DNA of 64,000 nt from Aquila chrysaetos chrysaetos (taxonomy: Eukaryota > Chordata > Aves > Accipitriformes > Accipitridae): positions 77,850,017 through 77,914,016 of the forward strand of contig NC_044030.1 of assembly GCF_900496995.4 (NCBI RefSeq), given 5' to 3'. Both the position numbers and the translations under genes were made by a program. Below, piece after piece: positions 1 through 12,640 of the stretch. Position 1 is the stretch's first letter, and every line of letters starts with the position of its first letter. The notes under the pieces were generated by a model that was not told where the DNA came from, did not search any database, and saw only the letters and a list, made by a program, of their open reading frames with translations.

Positions 1-1598
1 CAAACAAAAGGGAAAGGATCAGAGACTTGGGCCACTATCAGGAAAAGACAGAGCTGTGTTACTGTGAGATGGAAGGCTTGTAGGTCTGTAAAGATTCACA
101 TACAAATACTCATGCTATTTCTGAGCAATATTTTTTAAGTTCTGGAAGCAGAAACATCCAATTAGCAGAATACACTGCTTCCTCGCAAGGCTAATGCTTA
201 CAAGCGGACAGCAATCCACACATGGCTGTCCTTCCTCCAAAACCTGAGTGACTATTGTGCCACACAGCCTCAAGAACCTGATGAAGGGCAAGTCAAAGGA
301 ACAGTGTGCTTTTTGCTCAGAGCATGGATAAAAAATGGGAATCTGTGTCTGGAAAATTTCCCAGTAGGAGCAGGAAGCAATGCTCTGGTTGTCCTTCACA
401 TCAGGACAAATTACATTGAGAGGATGCTGCTGTGCCATGTTGGGGAAGGTTCTGAAAGAAGTGGGTGTCCACCTGTTCAGTGGAATAGCTCTGGCCCCTA
501 CCAAGTGAGTGATAGGGAAGGTCAGCAGACAGCTAAGGTTTGAAGCAGATCTGGGAAGGTTTGGGCATTGGTGTGTGATTATGAAGAGGTGTTCTCTATA
601 GATAGGTTTTACCCAGGGACCTGCAATTCTACTGCAAACACTAGTGTTGGCCTCATTTATAAGAGCAGCCTTAAAGAAATGCCAGGAAAAGGCTGGGGAG
701 CACTTGTGAAGTCTCAAGGGTCTGCCTGATTACATGGTAAATTGAATAATTGGACAAATCTGGTCATAGCAGTGCAGAAAGCAATGTCACAGAGTAGACC
801 CATAGATGGCAAAGGAAAAGAAAGTAGTTGAATAGGCAACATGTCCGTGAAAAAGCGACTAGAAAGGAGAAGACAGAAAGTTGGATATGCAAACGCAGCC
901 AGATTATGGAGCAAAGTGGAGGACCTTGAGGTACTGATACAGGCTATGAGCAAGTGTTGGGACAGAAGATCTGTCCTGCAACCGCAGTCATGAATACTCT
1001 AAAACCAGTGGCAGTTTTTCAGAAAAAGGCAGGGAGCAGCAGTATGTGTTAATGACAGCACAACTCACAGTTTGGTAAAAGATTATCACTGCCAGCATGC
1101 CATATGCCACCAGGATCCTTTTTCACTGCCGAGAGAGTTCTGTAATGTTATTAGAGAGATAATTACTACTGCAGTAGTTGGTTTGGATAATTTAACATCA
1201 GGAATCAGATTGGAGAGCAATTTATAGTGTTATTGGTAAGTCTGAGACATTCTTGCATTTCTAGGCAATAAAAATATCCTCCACAGATTCGCTAACATGA
1301 CAGGAAATGTTGCTATTTTACACTTGGCTTTAGTAAGTCATGAGGACATCATAGGAGATCTGATCATAGGAAATAGATTTGGATTCAGGGATAACAAGTT
1401 CAATTCATGCAAATTAAATGAAAAGGCAATTTGAGGTAGATCTGTAACAAACCTGTTTTATAAACTAAGAACTTAAGCAAAGCCAGTAGATTGAGAAACC
1501 TAGGAACTCAAAACACATCAGGTAGTGTTGAAGGAGAAAGTATCAGAAGAAAGGACATTGGTAATGGAGTTCTCCAACAGTCATTTCATTTATATATT
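1..1598. other. Non-coding, presumed FAM219A intron
   Basis: No exon, RNA gene or recognisable repeat seen. The open frames here are short and composed like random AT-rich sequence. By synteny this is probably part of a long 5' intron of FAM219A, whose first coding exons I could not find in the window. Confidence 0.5.
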
Positions 1599-2186
1599 TG
1601 TTGTGGTTTAACCCCAGCCAGCAACTAAGCACCACGCAGCTGCTCACTCACTCCCCTCCACCCAGTGGGATGGGGAAGAGAATCAGGAAAAAAAGGTAAC
1701 ATGTATGTGTTGAGATAAAGGCAGTTTAATAGGAGAGAAAGGAAGAAAATAACAACAACAATAATAATAATATTAAATAATTGGAATATGCAAAACAAGT
1801 GATGCACAATGCAGTTGCTCACCACTCGGGGACTGATGCCCAGTTAGTTCCCGAGCAGCAATCCACCCACCCCCCCGCACTTCCCCCAGCCAACTCCCCC
1901 CAGTTTATACACTGGACATGACGTCACATGGTATGGAATATCCCTTTGGCCAGTTTGGGTCAGCTGCCCTGGCTGTGTCCCCTCCCAACTTCTTGTGCCC
2001 CTCCAGCCTTCTTGCTGGCTGGGCATGAGAAGCTGAAAAATCCTTGACTTAGTATAAACACTACTTAGCAACAACTGAAAACCTCAGTGTGTTATCAATG
2101 TTATTCTCATACTGAACGCAAAACATAGCACTATACCAGCTACTAGGAAGAAAATTAACTCTATCCCAGCCAAAACCAGGACAACA
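1599..2186 (-). mobile_element. Solo LTR, avian endogenous retrovirus (ERVK-like)
   Basis: The block begins TGTTGTGGTTTAACCCC and ends CCAGGACAACA, so it has TG...CA termini. I recognise it from memory as a common avian LTR family; the family name is unverified. Read on the minus strand it has LTR promoter architecture: a perfect cAMP-response element TGACGTCA at 1919-1926 and a TATAAA box at 1904-1909, followed by an AT-rich stretch containing TATTAAAC near 1730 that could serve as a polyadenylation signal. This suggests the provirus was oriented on the minus strand, antisense to the host genes. No internal retroviral coding sequence flanks it, so it is a solo LTR. No exact target-site duplication abuts the ends: TTCATT follows the 3' end directly, but its 5' copy lies 8 bp away from the start. 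Confidence 0.8.
1919..1926. promoter_or_regulatory. Palindromic CRE inside the LTR
   Basis: TGACGTCA is a perfect CREB/CREM/ATF site. It lies 10 bp from the TATA box at 1904-1909 when read on the minus strand. The motif is seen directly; activity is inference. Confidence 0.6.
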
Positions 2187-5100
2187 TTCATTAATGGCTT
2201 CAATACAAAAAGCAGGAGTTGGCAAAGAAAATTTAGTCATAACATATTTGGGAAGCATCAGTACAACAAAGACTCAGAAATGCCATAGAGAAAAAAACAG
2301 GAAAACTGGAATAATGAAGTGAGAAAATTATGACAGGAGAAACTCAATCTGCTGTAAACTGGAATTTACCAACTGGAGGTGACTAAGGAAGAGGAAGCCT
2401 GTTACATTAGCTGATTGCAAGGTAACATCATTAAAATGGGCTAATACATGAAAATACGCCATAGTCACACTTCTGCAGAGCTTACCAGCTTTTTTCCAAG
2501 GATCAGATATAACAGAATGATTAGTCTTTCTGCCAGAACTTCTGCTTTTCCACATAGGGAAAATTTTATTTCATTTAGCCACTGCTGAATCCATCAGTAA
2601 AGAGGCAAAGGGAGGTATTGGAAGAGTCTGAACAGTAGGTAGAGGTGCACCATTGCCAGGACCTCCTTTCCAGATAGTGCTCCTGCCCAGTGAATACTCA
2701 GTGCTGACCACAGTATGCTTATGAAGGTAATAGTGGGTGAAACCTACCTGCTTAAGAGGAATTGTCTTGCAAGGCTGACAAGCATCTTCCTGCCTTGCCT
2801 TCAGAGAGAAGTCTGCTCAAACATGTGTCTCTCAGCCTGTGGAAACAGCGTGCCTCTTTAATTAGGTGAACACATATCTAGTGGCATTTGGATTGACTCT
2901 CAACTCTTAGCCATACCCAGATGAGCTCTAGGTTACCTGGGGCAAAACGAGACTAACAGTATTGTCTGTAGCCCTTGTAACATGTCTTTAATCCACATCA
3001 GCTCCTGCTGCTGTTATTCTTAAAATCTGGACAGCCTTTATAATTTTCAAGCAGTTTAATGGCATCTCCCAGCTCTGGCCTGTGTTCCTCCAACTAGATT
3101 TTTTTGTCTCTTCTGCATTAAACTTGTCAGGATTTGGATTGGGTTTTTAATCTCTTTACGGCTAGACAAAGTTAAGGTAGTACATAAATGTTTAATAGCT
3201 TAACTGGCAGAGCCATTGCTGGGGATGGTAGCAACTAGGGTTTTAATCCTATTGCAGGTTTTCCATAAGGATAGTGGCATTTTTCACTGTTGAATCAGAA
3301 TCAATTGTTCAAATGTCAAATGCTCTGATGGAAGGTTGATAAATGTCATTTTTCACTCTATGAAGATTCATATATAAATCTGTCATATGTGCTTGCTGGA
3401 AGCTTTCTTCAAGTGAGCTCAATTAAATATCAACCCAGCATGAATACAACTTTTGCTTCCAGAGGCTGCAGTGATTGAAGTGTGATAGAAAGAAAGAGTG
3501 TGCTGTGCTGCATGCACTGAACACAGATTTATTCTGCTGCTTGAATGGTCTTTTCCTTGGTTGTTTCTGCCCCTCTGAATAAATACATTTGGCCACGTGT
3601 TTGTTTGGGGGGTCAGTTAGATACCCGAAAAACTTGGCAGGTGGTTTATGTTTCTAGTGACTTCCTAAAGGTTACACCTGGTTTATAAGTGGAACAGTAA
3701 AACATTTAGCTTGCTGCTGGAGCCACATCAAAAAAGAGAAGAACCTCACACCACGGGGAAATAACATCTCCCTGTTCATGTAGTTCATTATCTTAAACCC
3801 TTATTGATATTATATCCATATTAATTATGTATTTCTTGCTTTTCTAACACTCCCACTTTGTCTTTCTGTCAGGAACTGCAAGGCTCAGCCATGCTTCTTT
3901 CTTTCTTTCTTTCAAATCAAATTGATAAGGAGGCTTCTAACAGTCCTGGGGGGCTGGGTATACATTAGTGCTTAGGAGATGTCTCCAGCACATCCTTATT
4001 AGGAGGCATATCCAGATGGAGCACATACCACAAGCCTTTTCAAAACAGAAGAGAGTTGTGATAAGGAGAGGAACAGAGTAATCCCCAAGTGTAAATCTCA
4101 GGGGCTCCCTATCCACTGGAAGGCAATAGATCCTCATGGGATCCCCAGGAGATGAGATACTATTTTAATGAAGCTTATGCCATCTGTTTTTCTATTTTGC
4201 ATTTTTAATTTCCCTTCTCTGTGCTGAAATCCCCATCCAGACTGTCTGTCTGTCTTACCTAGCAGTCAATGATGTTACAGTTTGTGTTAAAACAGAATGG
4301 GCAATGTGGCAATTGGTTGGAGTGCTGAAGGACAAGCTACAGTGGTGATGAGGGACTGTGGCAGTGGCATCTTCGTCAGCACATCCACCACACTGGGAGC
4401 TTGGCAGAAAATCTCCCACATGCCTGTCTGCAGATGAACATATGGGGGAAGAGGCAGACAGAGTCACTCATAACAGCCTTCATCCCTCTGAGATACCTGT
4501 TGCCTTAGATGTAAGCACCTCCTCTCCTTGGACTAGATAGAAGCACTGATTTTGGAAGACTGCTCAGTGGGATGCCTAAAAGTATGTGAGAAATGAGTGT
4601 CTAAGCTAGGCAAACTGGGTCCCACCTTAAGACTGAGCAAGCTACATGCAGATGATGTCTCCTGCCGTATGACCAAGAGGAAGCCTAGTTTGAATTGATG
4701 CAGGCTTCAAAGTGTTTATGGTTTTTTTGTTTTAGATTTTCTTTGCAAAGCTTCTTGTAAAAAAATGACCTGAATTACAAATGTAGCAGATAATTTTCCT
4801 GCTTTCCTAGCTACTGTTTTGTTCCTCTCCCAGCTTTGATCTCATGCCAGCATTTATCTCAATACCAAAAAGCAAGGTGGCTGATACTAGTCAGCCCCAT
4901 AAGAAGAAGCAAGTGTCACAAAGTTGCCTTTGGTGCAAGCTGCTGTAGCTCAAGTGTATAATCCACCAGCCTAACCAGAGACTTTCCTTGCTTCAAGAGG
5001 CAGGAAGCTGTTGTAACACTAACAGAGCAGAGCTATTTCATTAATTGATAGGATACTAACACTTTCCTCCTGCCAGCTGCATTGTAGGATGTTGCTTTTT

Positions 5101-8100
5101 TTGTCTACGAGACACCGTGCAGATCACTCCTAGAGCAGGTCAGCCACAGCCCAGCTACTGCTGGGAAGGAAATTCTGCTCGCTGGGAGCCTGGACCTATT
5201 GGTAGGGTGAGCATAAAAGCCTCTTGAGTGACCCTAGCCTGGCCTTTTGGCTTTTTGTATGACAAGAAGGAGATGAAAGCAAGTGAACGCCCATAGTGGA
5301 GCCTGAGTCAAGCAGATGGCTCAGGAAGAGGTGAAGGAAGTCTTGGTAGAAAAACTCATTCTCTCACAAATAACCATAGTGCTCATCCTCCAAGAAGACA
5401 TCTCAGATGAGACCACCAAGGCTTCTTGTCTGCTTCTGCTTCTTCCTGTATCATTCCCGCCTCTGCATCTTAGGATGTATAAACATCCTGAGATTTTACT
5501 TGGTGACAGCAGGGGAGGTCAGATCTCTGTCTTTCACAGTCTCTAGCTGGGGATGGGGATTCTGCGTGGAGACACCAATTAAGTGCATCCACTTCCAAGC
5601 ACTGAATTATTTTACTTGTGCTATTGGATTAATTCCTGCTTGTTAACAAACCAGATTCTCAAAAACCTCAAGCAAGTAACCAGAATGATGTTTGCTTAGA
5701 GCAAACCGGTAGGGGTAAAACAGCAACAGAAGCCCTGTAGCAAGGAAATATAGCATGTTGTTCTCTGGTGTGCTTGACTTGGACAAAACTGAGGATCTAT
5801 TTTATGACTGGGCCCCATCTTGGTGGAGACTGAAGTGAACAGAGGAGATAATCCATTTGGGGATGGAGGCTGACAACACATCTGTGGTGTTACCTCCTGC
5901 CTTCCAGCCTGCTGGTGTGCATTCATGGCAGATATTGAATTGCTGTATGATCAGGGAGGAGTAGTACTGGGCATATCAGTCAATGAACTGAGGACTACAA
6001 AGCCCTCAGGGTTCAACATAACAAAATTGGTGCATTTCTGGTTGAAACTTTACAGATGGTCTCTAATCCCAGTAAAGGACAGACTGCCTTTATCTCCCCA
6101 TCTGGCTTCTGAGACTGATCTTTCAATTGGTGTAGTTATTTAACCCCCTCTCCTAGGGTTGGGTGTGGGTTCAGAGCTTGTTTTAAAGCACCTCCATCGA
6201 AGTGCACAGCAGAGCATGCTATGCCAGTGCTGTTCAAAAGGATGCCTTGCTCGGAGATACCCTCCCAGGGCTGTTCTTGCTGCAAGTCAAGATGAAAAAC
6301 TGGCGCTGGGAGATGCAGTCCCAAACAGAGCAGGCAGCAAGCATCTTGCGTAGGCTGAATGGCTTGGTACGTGCCTGCATCCTTGGCTCCTTTGCTGTGT
6401 CACCTCTTCCCAGTCTGCTTCATAGCTTGTGACTTCTAAGCTTTTCATACAGAAAATGGAATAAAAAGGGGAGGTTGTAGTAGACTGGACAAATCAATGC
6501 CATTAGTGTATCCTTTTGTCAGTACCTCAAGTACTGTACTATTCCCAGTTGCTCTTCTGTAACAAGGCGATTAATGCTAATTAGGTACAGCAGCTGTTGT
6601 TTCTGGGAAGAAGCTTTGTAGGTAAATTAGGGAAACATTTTATCAAAAAGCTCTAACTCTTAAGCTAGGTCCCCAGGTTCCAGCTCTATTGACAAACCTG
6701 CAGATTTCCATATACATAACTGTTTGCATGGTGACCTCAAGTGACATCATTACCTTAAGTGCACAAAGCCATTTTCCTCCCATGGGAGAACCCATTTCCT
6801 TGAACACAATCTGTACTTTGTATGGGGGGGTTGAGTAATGTGGAAGCCAGAGCGCAGTGGCAATATAGCACTGCTATTGATTTTCTTCAAGAAGATAGAA
6901 GTGCAGCCTACCACTCAGAGGTCTCCTGGGGCTTGGGAGGAATTTATTTAAACATTATTTCATGTGTTATTACTCTTTCCATTTATAAGAGAAATTGTGT
7001 ACGCAGATTTATTGTAGCATCCTTCCTGTAGGATATCTCCAGGCTCTTTTTGGAGGGGATGAGAGAGTGAACAGCTGCATCACGTTAAGGGCGGTAGGGC
7101 TGTCTGCAGACCGAGCAGCAAAGATGAGGGCAGAAAAACAGTTGTGGCAGGCATATTACTGCAGATTAGTTAGAGGAGAAATGGAGGGGCAGAAAGGAAG
7201 AGGTGTGTGAGACACTGTAGCTGACACAGACTCAGGTAAGCAGTAAAGCCATTAAGAGAAACTGAAACAGAGCAATTCACTGCAGTTCAGCAGAGAGCTC
7301 TGGGCAGGAGGGAGCATGTAAGTGGGTAAGACAGAGGGAAGGGATATACAAGTCAGCAAATCCCAGGAGCAAAGAAGAGCGCATGAGTATGAGCATGATG
7401 TGGCACGGTGTTCACCAAACAAACCTAGTCTTTCTGTCGCTGCAATTTGCTTGATTTGTTATGCCACCCCACCAGGGCTTTACTGGCCTTTCCCAGCCTT
7501 CCCCCGTCACCCCACCCTTGACAAGTTACTGGGTACCCACGCACCTCGCAAGCTGATAGACTCACACCCACTCACATCTTGTGTTGTATGTGCCACTCTT
7601 GGCTAATATACCTTCAGATAAGAAGGCATGAAGGAGGAGGCTGTAAGGTAGCTGAATCATTTTGTAGGGCATTATCTGGCCATCCTTTAGCCACCCCAAA
7701 TTTTTACAGTACCTATAGGTCTGATCATCTAGGAAAAAGAGCTAATCCTGAAGATCTGCTTCTACACAAATTATTTTACTTTGTAATGAGAATGGGCCAA
7801 AGCATCTGGAGTCTGAAAAGGGCTTTTGTGCCTGAAGCACAAGACCGGAACTGCAAATTACACGTTCTCTTCTTGCACTGACCCACCATAATCTGTCATC
7901 TCAAATATGAGAAGCAGCTCAGAAGGTTGTAAGGCAAAACAAATTAAGCAAATTACTGAGATTCTCCAATAGAAGGAAGGAAAAATTCAGTAATTGAAGT
8001 AGTGATGAGAATAAAAGCTACGTGGTCTAGCAAAGCCTAACCTCTGCAGGCAGCATCACAGCAGTGATAGGCTGGTGGTCTGTTCAGAGGTCTCATTACA

Positions 8101-11100
8101 CAGTACATATTACTCTTATCACTGTTTTCTATGAAGTATGTTGAGAGCTGGTTTAAAAGAGAGTGATGTCCCCAAAGGTGACTTACACCTTGTTCCTGAC
8201 ATTAAAAAGACTAACACCAGCTGAGTTGACAAGGCTGCCTGCTCAGGTATTGACATCTTTGACAAAATCAACACAGAAAAGGGCAATAGTACTGTTTTCT
8301 AGATTGTTGGAGCCCTGTGTCCTTTAATGTAAGCTCCACCTGATCCTCTGGCCCACCACAGGGGAACATTTCCCCAGTTCTGAATTACCCAGGTGTTACT
8401 ATTTCTGTAATTCCTTCTGATGTCTCCATAGGTAGATGAGTTTCTGCATGGCACTCAGGGGAAGCAAGTAGAGCCCAGTGTAATTAATGTAAACTAGCTC
8501 CAGAAGAGACCACAGCCTCCATGGACAGTATTGGATGATGCATTTTTTTAATGTGTTTGATTTATTAATGATGGGCCTTAAACTGTACCTGGCAGTTAAT
8601 TGAATTTGTTCTGACTATTCAGTGATGTGGGCTCCCCCTTTGTCTTCTCTGTGCTGCACACTCAGCTCTTAACTGGGAAAGGTTACTGTCTGCTTAGTGA
8701 GTGTTGGGGCTAAAATGCTCCATCAGCAGATCAGGCTCTATTAAGTAGAAATAACACACACTTCTCAAAGAGAAGGGATTTGTGCTGGTTTAGGAAGTTC
8801 ACTGCAATTCTTGTGTTTTTAACTGCTACCCTTATGCACAGAGGATGGTCACAGCATCCTGAAAACTTTGTGTTGCTTCTCTGAGATCTTAAAGGATCCT
8901 TTGGAGAATCAGAGCTCAGAAAAACACACAAACCTTTGTGTGCCACAGCAGGAGAGCAGAATAGATGAGGATGTCATCAGTATCATGTACCCTGTCAGTA
9001 ACAGGGTCCTTGTTAGATGAGGGTACCATGGTGGTCTTGGATGCAGACTTCGGCTGAGCATGAACAGAGAAACATCCAAGGAGCCCTTCTCCTCTGAACC
9101 CTGGGACAGTCTTGGCTCCAAGTATAGCAGGCAGCGTTACACTCAGCTGTGCACAGCAGAGCCCCAGTGTGCCAGGCCTAGCAAGTGATGCAGCTAAAGC
9201 ACTACCTGCATGGCCAAGCTCTTAATGTGGCAGTTAGGGAGACATATCACATGAAATGGTGGAGAAGTAGGATAGAAGCAGCAGCAACAAATTAAGCACA
9301 ATTTTTGCTCAGTTAGCAGCAGTCAGACTTCATCGTGTCCATCAGTTTTGGTTCAGAGGTCTGAGGAGAAGCAATTCCCAAAAGCAGGGAGCAGCATGGA
9401 AGAAACCACGGAGGTTTTCTCTGTGGCTCTTCATGGAGAGAGGGCTGACTGAAGCAGGTCGTGGAGCAATATGGGCCAATGCTAGGCACAAGCAAAAGAG
9501 GCTGTTGCCTAGGTTGGCAGACTGGTAGAAGCAACTCTACTGCAGCTTCAGCTATTCTCAGCATCTCAGCTTGGGGTCAGAGTTACCACCAGCCTCTTAC
9601 ATCATCCGACACCACTGCTTTATGGAGAAGTTTTAGGAACAGGAATTAAGCTGCGGTGGAGATGGTGGGACTAGTTGTGCAAAGAGGCTTCTGGATCTTG
9701 CAAGTCCTGATGGGGACTAAGAGGGAGCTTTGCCTATTCCCTGACTGTCCCTTCACCCCTGGCGGTAAGGAGGCAGTCGCCTCTCCAGGAAAGACCACAG
9801 CCTGTACCAGTCACAGCCTTTCTGCTCTGCTGTGTGCAGAAAGCCTTCTGGCACCTCATCTTTCCTTTCAAACCTCAAGCTTTTGGCACAGCTCTTTTCT
9901 TGTTCAGGCCTCACTGAAGTAAAATAAAACCGTTTGTATGGATTGCGCATATTGACTGATAAGATTTTATTTAAGAAGTTGTAAAGTCACAGCAGTAATT
10001 GGACAGTCTGATCCCATTTCTCCAGTTGTTAAACACAACTATCATTCAAAAAGCTTTAATTACTGTCTGAATCATGGCCGAATAGCTTGTGCTGAGTGTA
10101 TGCTTTTATTGCATCTTTCATGGAAATGAGATGGCGCAGTTTGGTATTGTGCAAAATAGCTGTAGTCCCCTTTTTGAAACTTCTTCCAGAAGGAAAACCG
10201 GGAATTGTTCATCAGATTTGAACATTCACCAAACCCTCTAAAATAACCTATAGACAACATTTGTGTCCTTTCTCCAGGTCCAGTTAGTTACAAGGGGAGA
10301 GGAGGGTTAACAAGTACATTCTTGGCAGGTAGATCCAAGTCTTCATGTATTTGCTCAAAGAATCATCTCCAGCTTCTCCTGTGTAACCAATGCGATCTTT
10401 TCATCTCTGCCTCCAGCCTCAGCGCAATATGAGTAGTAGACTTCTGTTCTCTCTGCTCTGCTTTGCAAACTGCTCCTCTCCCAGGCTTCCTCCCACTTTC
10501 CATATCAGTGAAATCATCCATCCTCACTTTTTAAGGCTGCACTGCTGAGCCATTGCCTCTCACTGACTCCTGCCTTTCTCTTCACGTCCCTTTTGCCTGT
10601 GAACTCTGCCCAAATCTTTTTCTTTCTTTTTCTTTTCTTAACTCTGTGCTTTTTTTTTTCTCTCTCACTGCTTACCTTAAGAATAGCTTGAATTGATTCA
10701 GCCTAAGCCTTTGTGAATGGGGAACTGTTTCAGCTCTCTGTCTTGTAAAGTACCACTGTTTATAGCACAATAAAATAATTCTTCACAGGGTTTTAAGGCA
10801 ATTCTACTGTAAACCCAAAACCATGTTATGTTTGCTGTAACTTATAACTGATTTTTTTCTACTTTCTGCTCTAAATGCAAGACAATCCCCACTTTTTCCA
10901 AACAACTTACATACCCTCTTTTTTTTCTCACTGCTATGAAATTGGTACAATCAAGTCAGCAGGTGCTGATGTCTTTTGGAGGAAAGATGCAGTTCTTCTG
11001 GCTAGCTCAGTAGTCTGGAGCTTGTGAGCTTAAAAGTGCTTTCTGCCATGAGTAAATGGTGACCTGGCTATAGGAAGAAAGTTTAATCACACCAGGTGTT

Positions 11101-12514
11101 TCAGAACTGCAGGCTGCTGGCAGCCTCTTCCTTGCAATGGAGCTCCCAAGTAACACCAGCCACTCCATGCCAGAAAACAGCCCCTCTCTGCCCCCCTGTC
11201 ACTACCCGGCCCGAAAGTAAGAGCAGATTTTCAAAAAAGAAAAGTATGCTATGATTTATTTTAAATACTGGTCATAGAAGTAGGAACTTGAGAGAAGAGA
11301 TTAATAGTACAAGTGAGACAACTGTACTTTGTATAAGTTCATCTGAGAAACAGTGTTTGACATATTAAATGACACTGTGCTAAAAATATGTCTTGAACAA
11401 GGCTAGCATATTTAATATTTAAAGTGATGCTGTCAGGCATTGGTAGTCTGAGTTCAGAATGGAAGCTGCTTTTAAAATTAAGATTTTCAGGTTTTGCTTA
11501 CAATTTTTAAAGAAAAAACAAGTATCTTGGGTTTGAAATCCCTAGTAAACCCTAGCACTATTTTTTTTTTAAGTTCACTAAAAGAATATATAATTGGTTG
11601 TTCCAAAACTGTTCGCAAATGCATATCTAATTTACAAGGTGGTTTTGGCTATAAAAGGTTGGGGAGGCTCAAGTCACAAAACGGCTGTGCCTTTTTTAGC
11701 TACAGACTTTCAGCCAGAACATGGAAGACTCAAGTTCAATTCCTTTTTCTGCCTGAATGCTTTAACTACCAGGCTGAAATGTGGCTTTACACAGCCTCTG
11801 ATCTGTGGGGCATGGGGGTGAAGCAAAATGTGAAAGTAAAACTGACATAGTTATTTCTGTGCAGGCAGATGTTATGTTTTTAGTTCCTCCCAGCTCACAT
11901 GGCTGACTCACCTCTGGCTATGTGCAGAAGAGCTATGATACACAACAGTCCTTGAATTCGGCTTTGGGTCCTTTGGACAGTCCTTTGGGTTTTGCTATCC
12001 TTCATTGAAATGGGATGATCAGTAACACAAGGAGGTGATATTAGCTCCTTTGTTGCCAATGTTCTTCTTTCTATCTGCAGTTAAACATTTGTGGGTACTT
12101 GGGAGTTTCCACCTCCCTAGAAAGTGGTGTGGCTGCATTAGAAAAGGCTATGGTTGCTTTGGGTCTCATTGACTAGGTGAATTGAAGCCTCTCCAGGGGA
12201 TCTACAGGACATTCATCTGACCTAGAACCAGGCTATAATTTCCTCTGCTTCAGGGCAGAGAGAGAAAGGAAAAAGGGAGGAGTAAAGGGGAAAAAGACAG
12301 TGCCAGCTGTCTGCATTTACTTGGTAATGACCATCAGGTGCGAGATGACCAGGATAATCTGGAGAGTTGTAAGAAGAGTGGAAAAGCTTCATGTGAAACC
12401 TCCTTTGTGCTAGTGAGGAGTGATATCAACATGCCTGAGTTGGTAGTAAATTGCCTGTAGCATCTAGTGCATACTTCATTCCAACCCGTTTCTTTTCTCA
12501 CCTTAATTACCTTA
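2187..12514. other. Non-coding, presumed FAM219A intron
   Basis: No supported exon. Contains a short TTTC tetranucleotide run at about 3895-3913 and a pyrimidine-rich tract at about 10,619-10,665. Otherwise it is AT-rich unique-looking sequence with only short chance open frames. Confidence 0.5.
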
Positions 12515-12640
12515 AGGAAATCCTTTTTCACCATGAGGGCAGTCAAGCACTGGAAAACTTTTCCCAGAGAGGTAGGCCTAGGACATTGCGCTAGAAAGCT
12601 TCTGAGGTCCCTTCCAACTTGAAGTGTCCTGTGATCCTAT
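12515..12640 (+). mobile_element. CR1 LINE 3'-end fragment
   Basis: The string TTTTTCACCATGAGGGCAGT, then AGCACTGGAAAACTTTTCCC and CAGAGAGG, and finally AGGTCCCTTCCAACTTGAAG with a degenerate ATTCTATG-type tail, follows the 3' end of avian chicken-repeat-1 elements in order. It is diverged and heavily 5'-truncated, as is usual for CR1. The 5' boundary is approximate. It supports an avian or other sauropsid source. Confidence 0.7.

Noticed and set aside
11700-11760. GTTCAATTCC string resembling a tRNA T-arm
   Set aside because: No matching acceptor stem, D-arm or anticodon arm at the right spacing.
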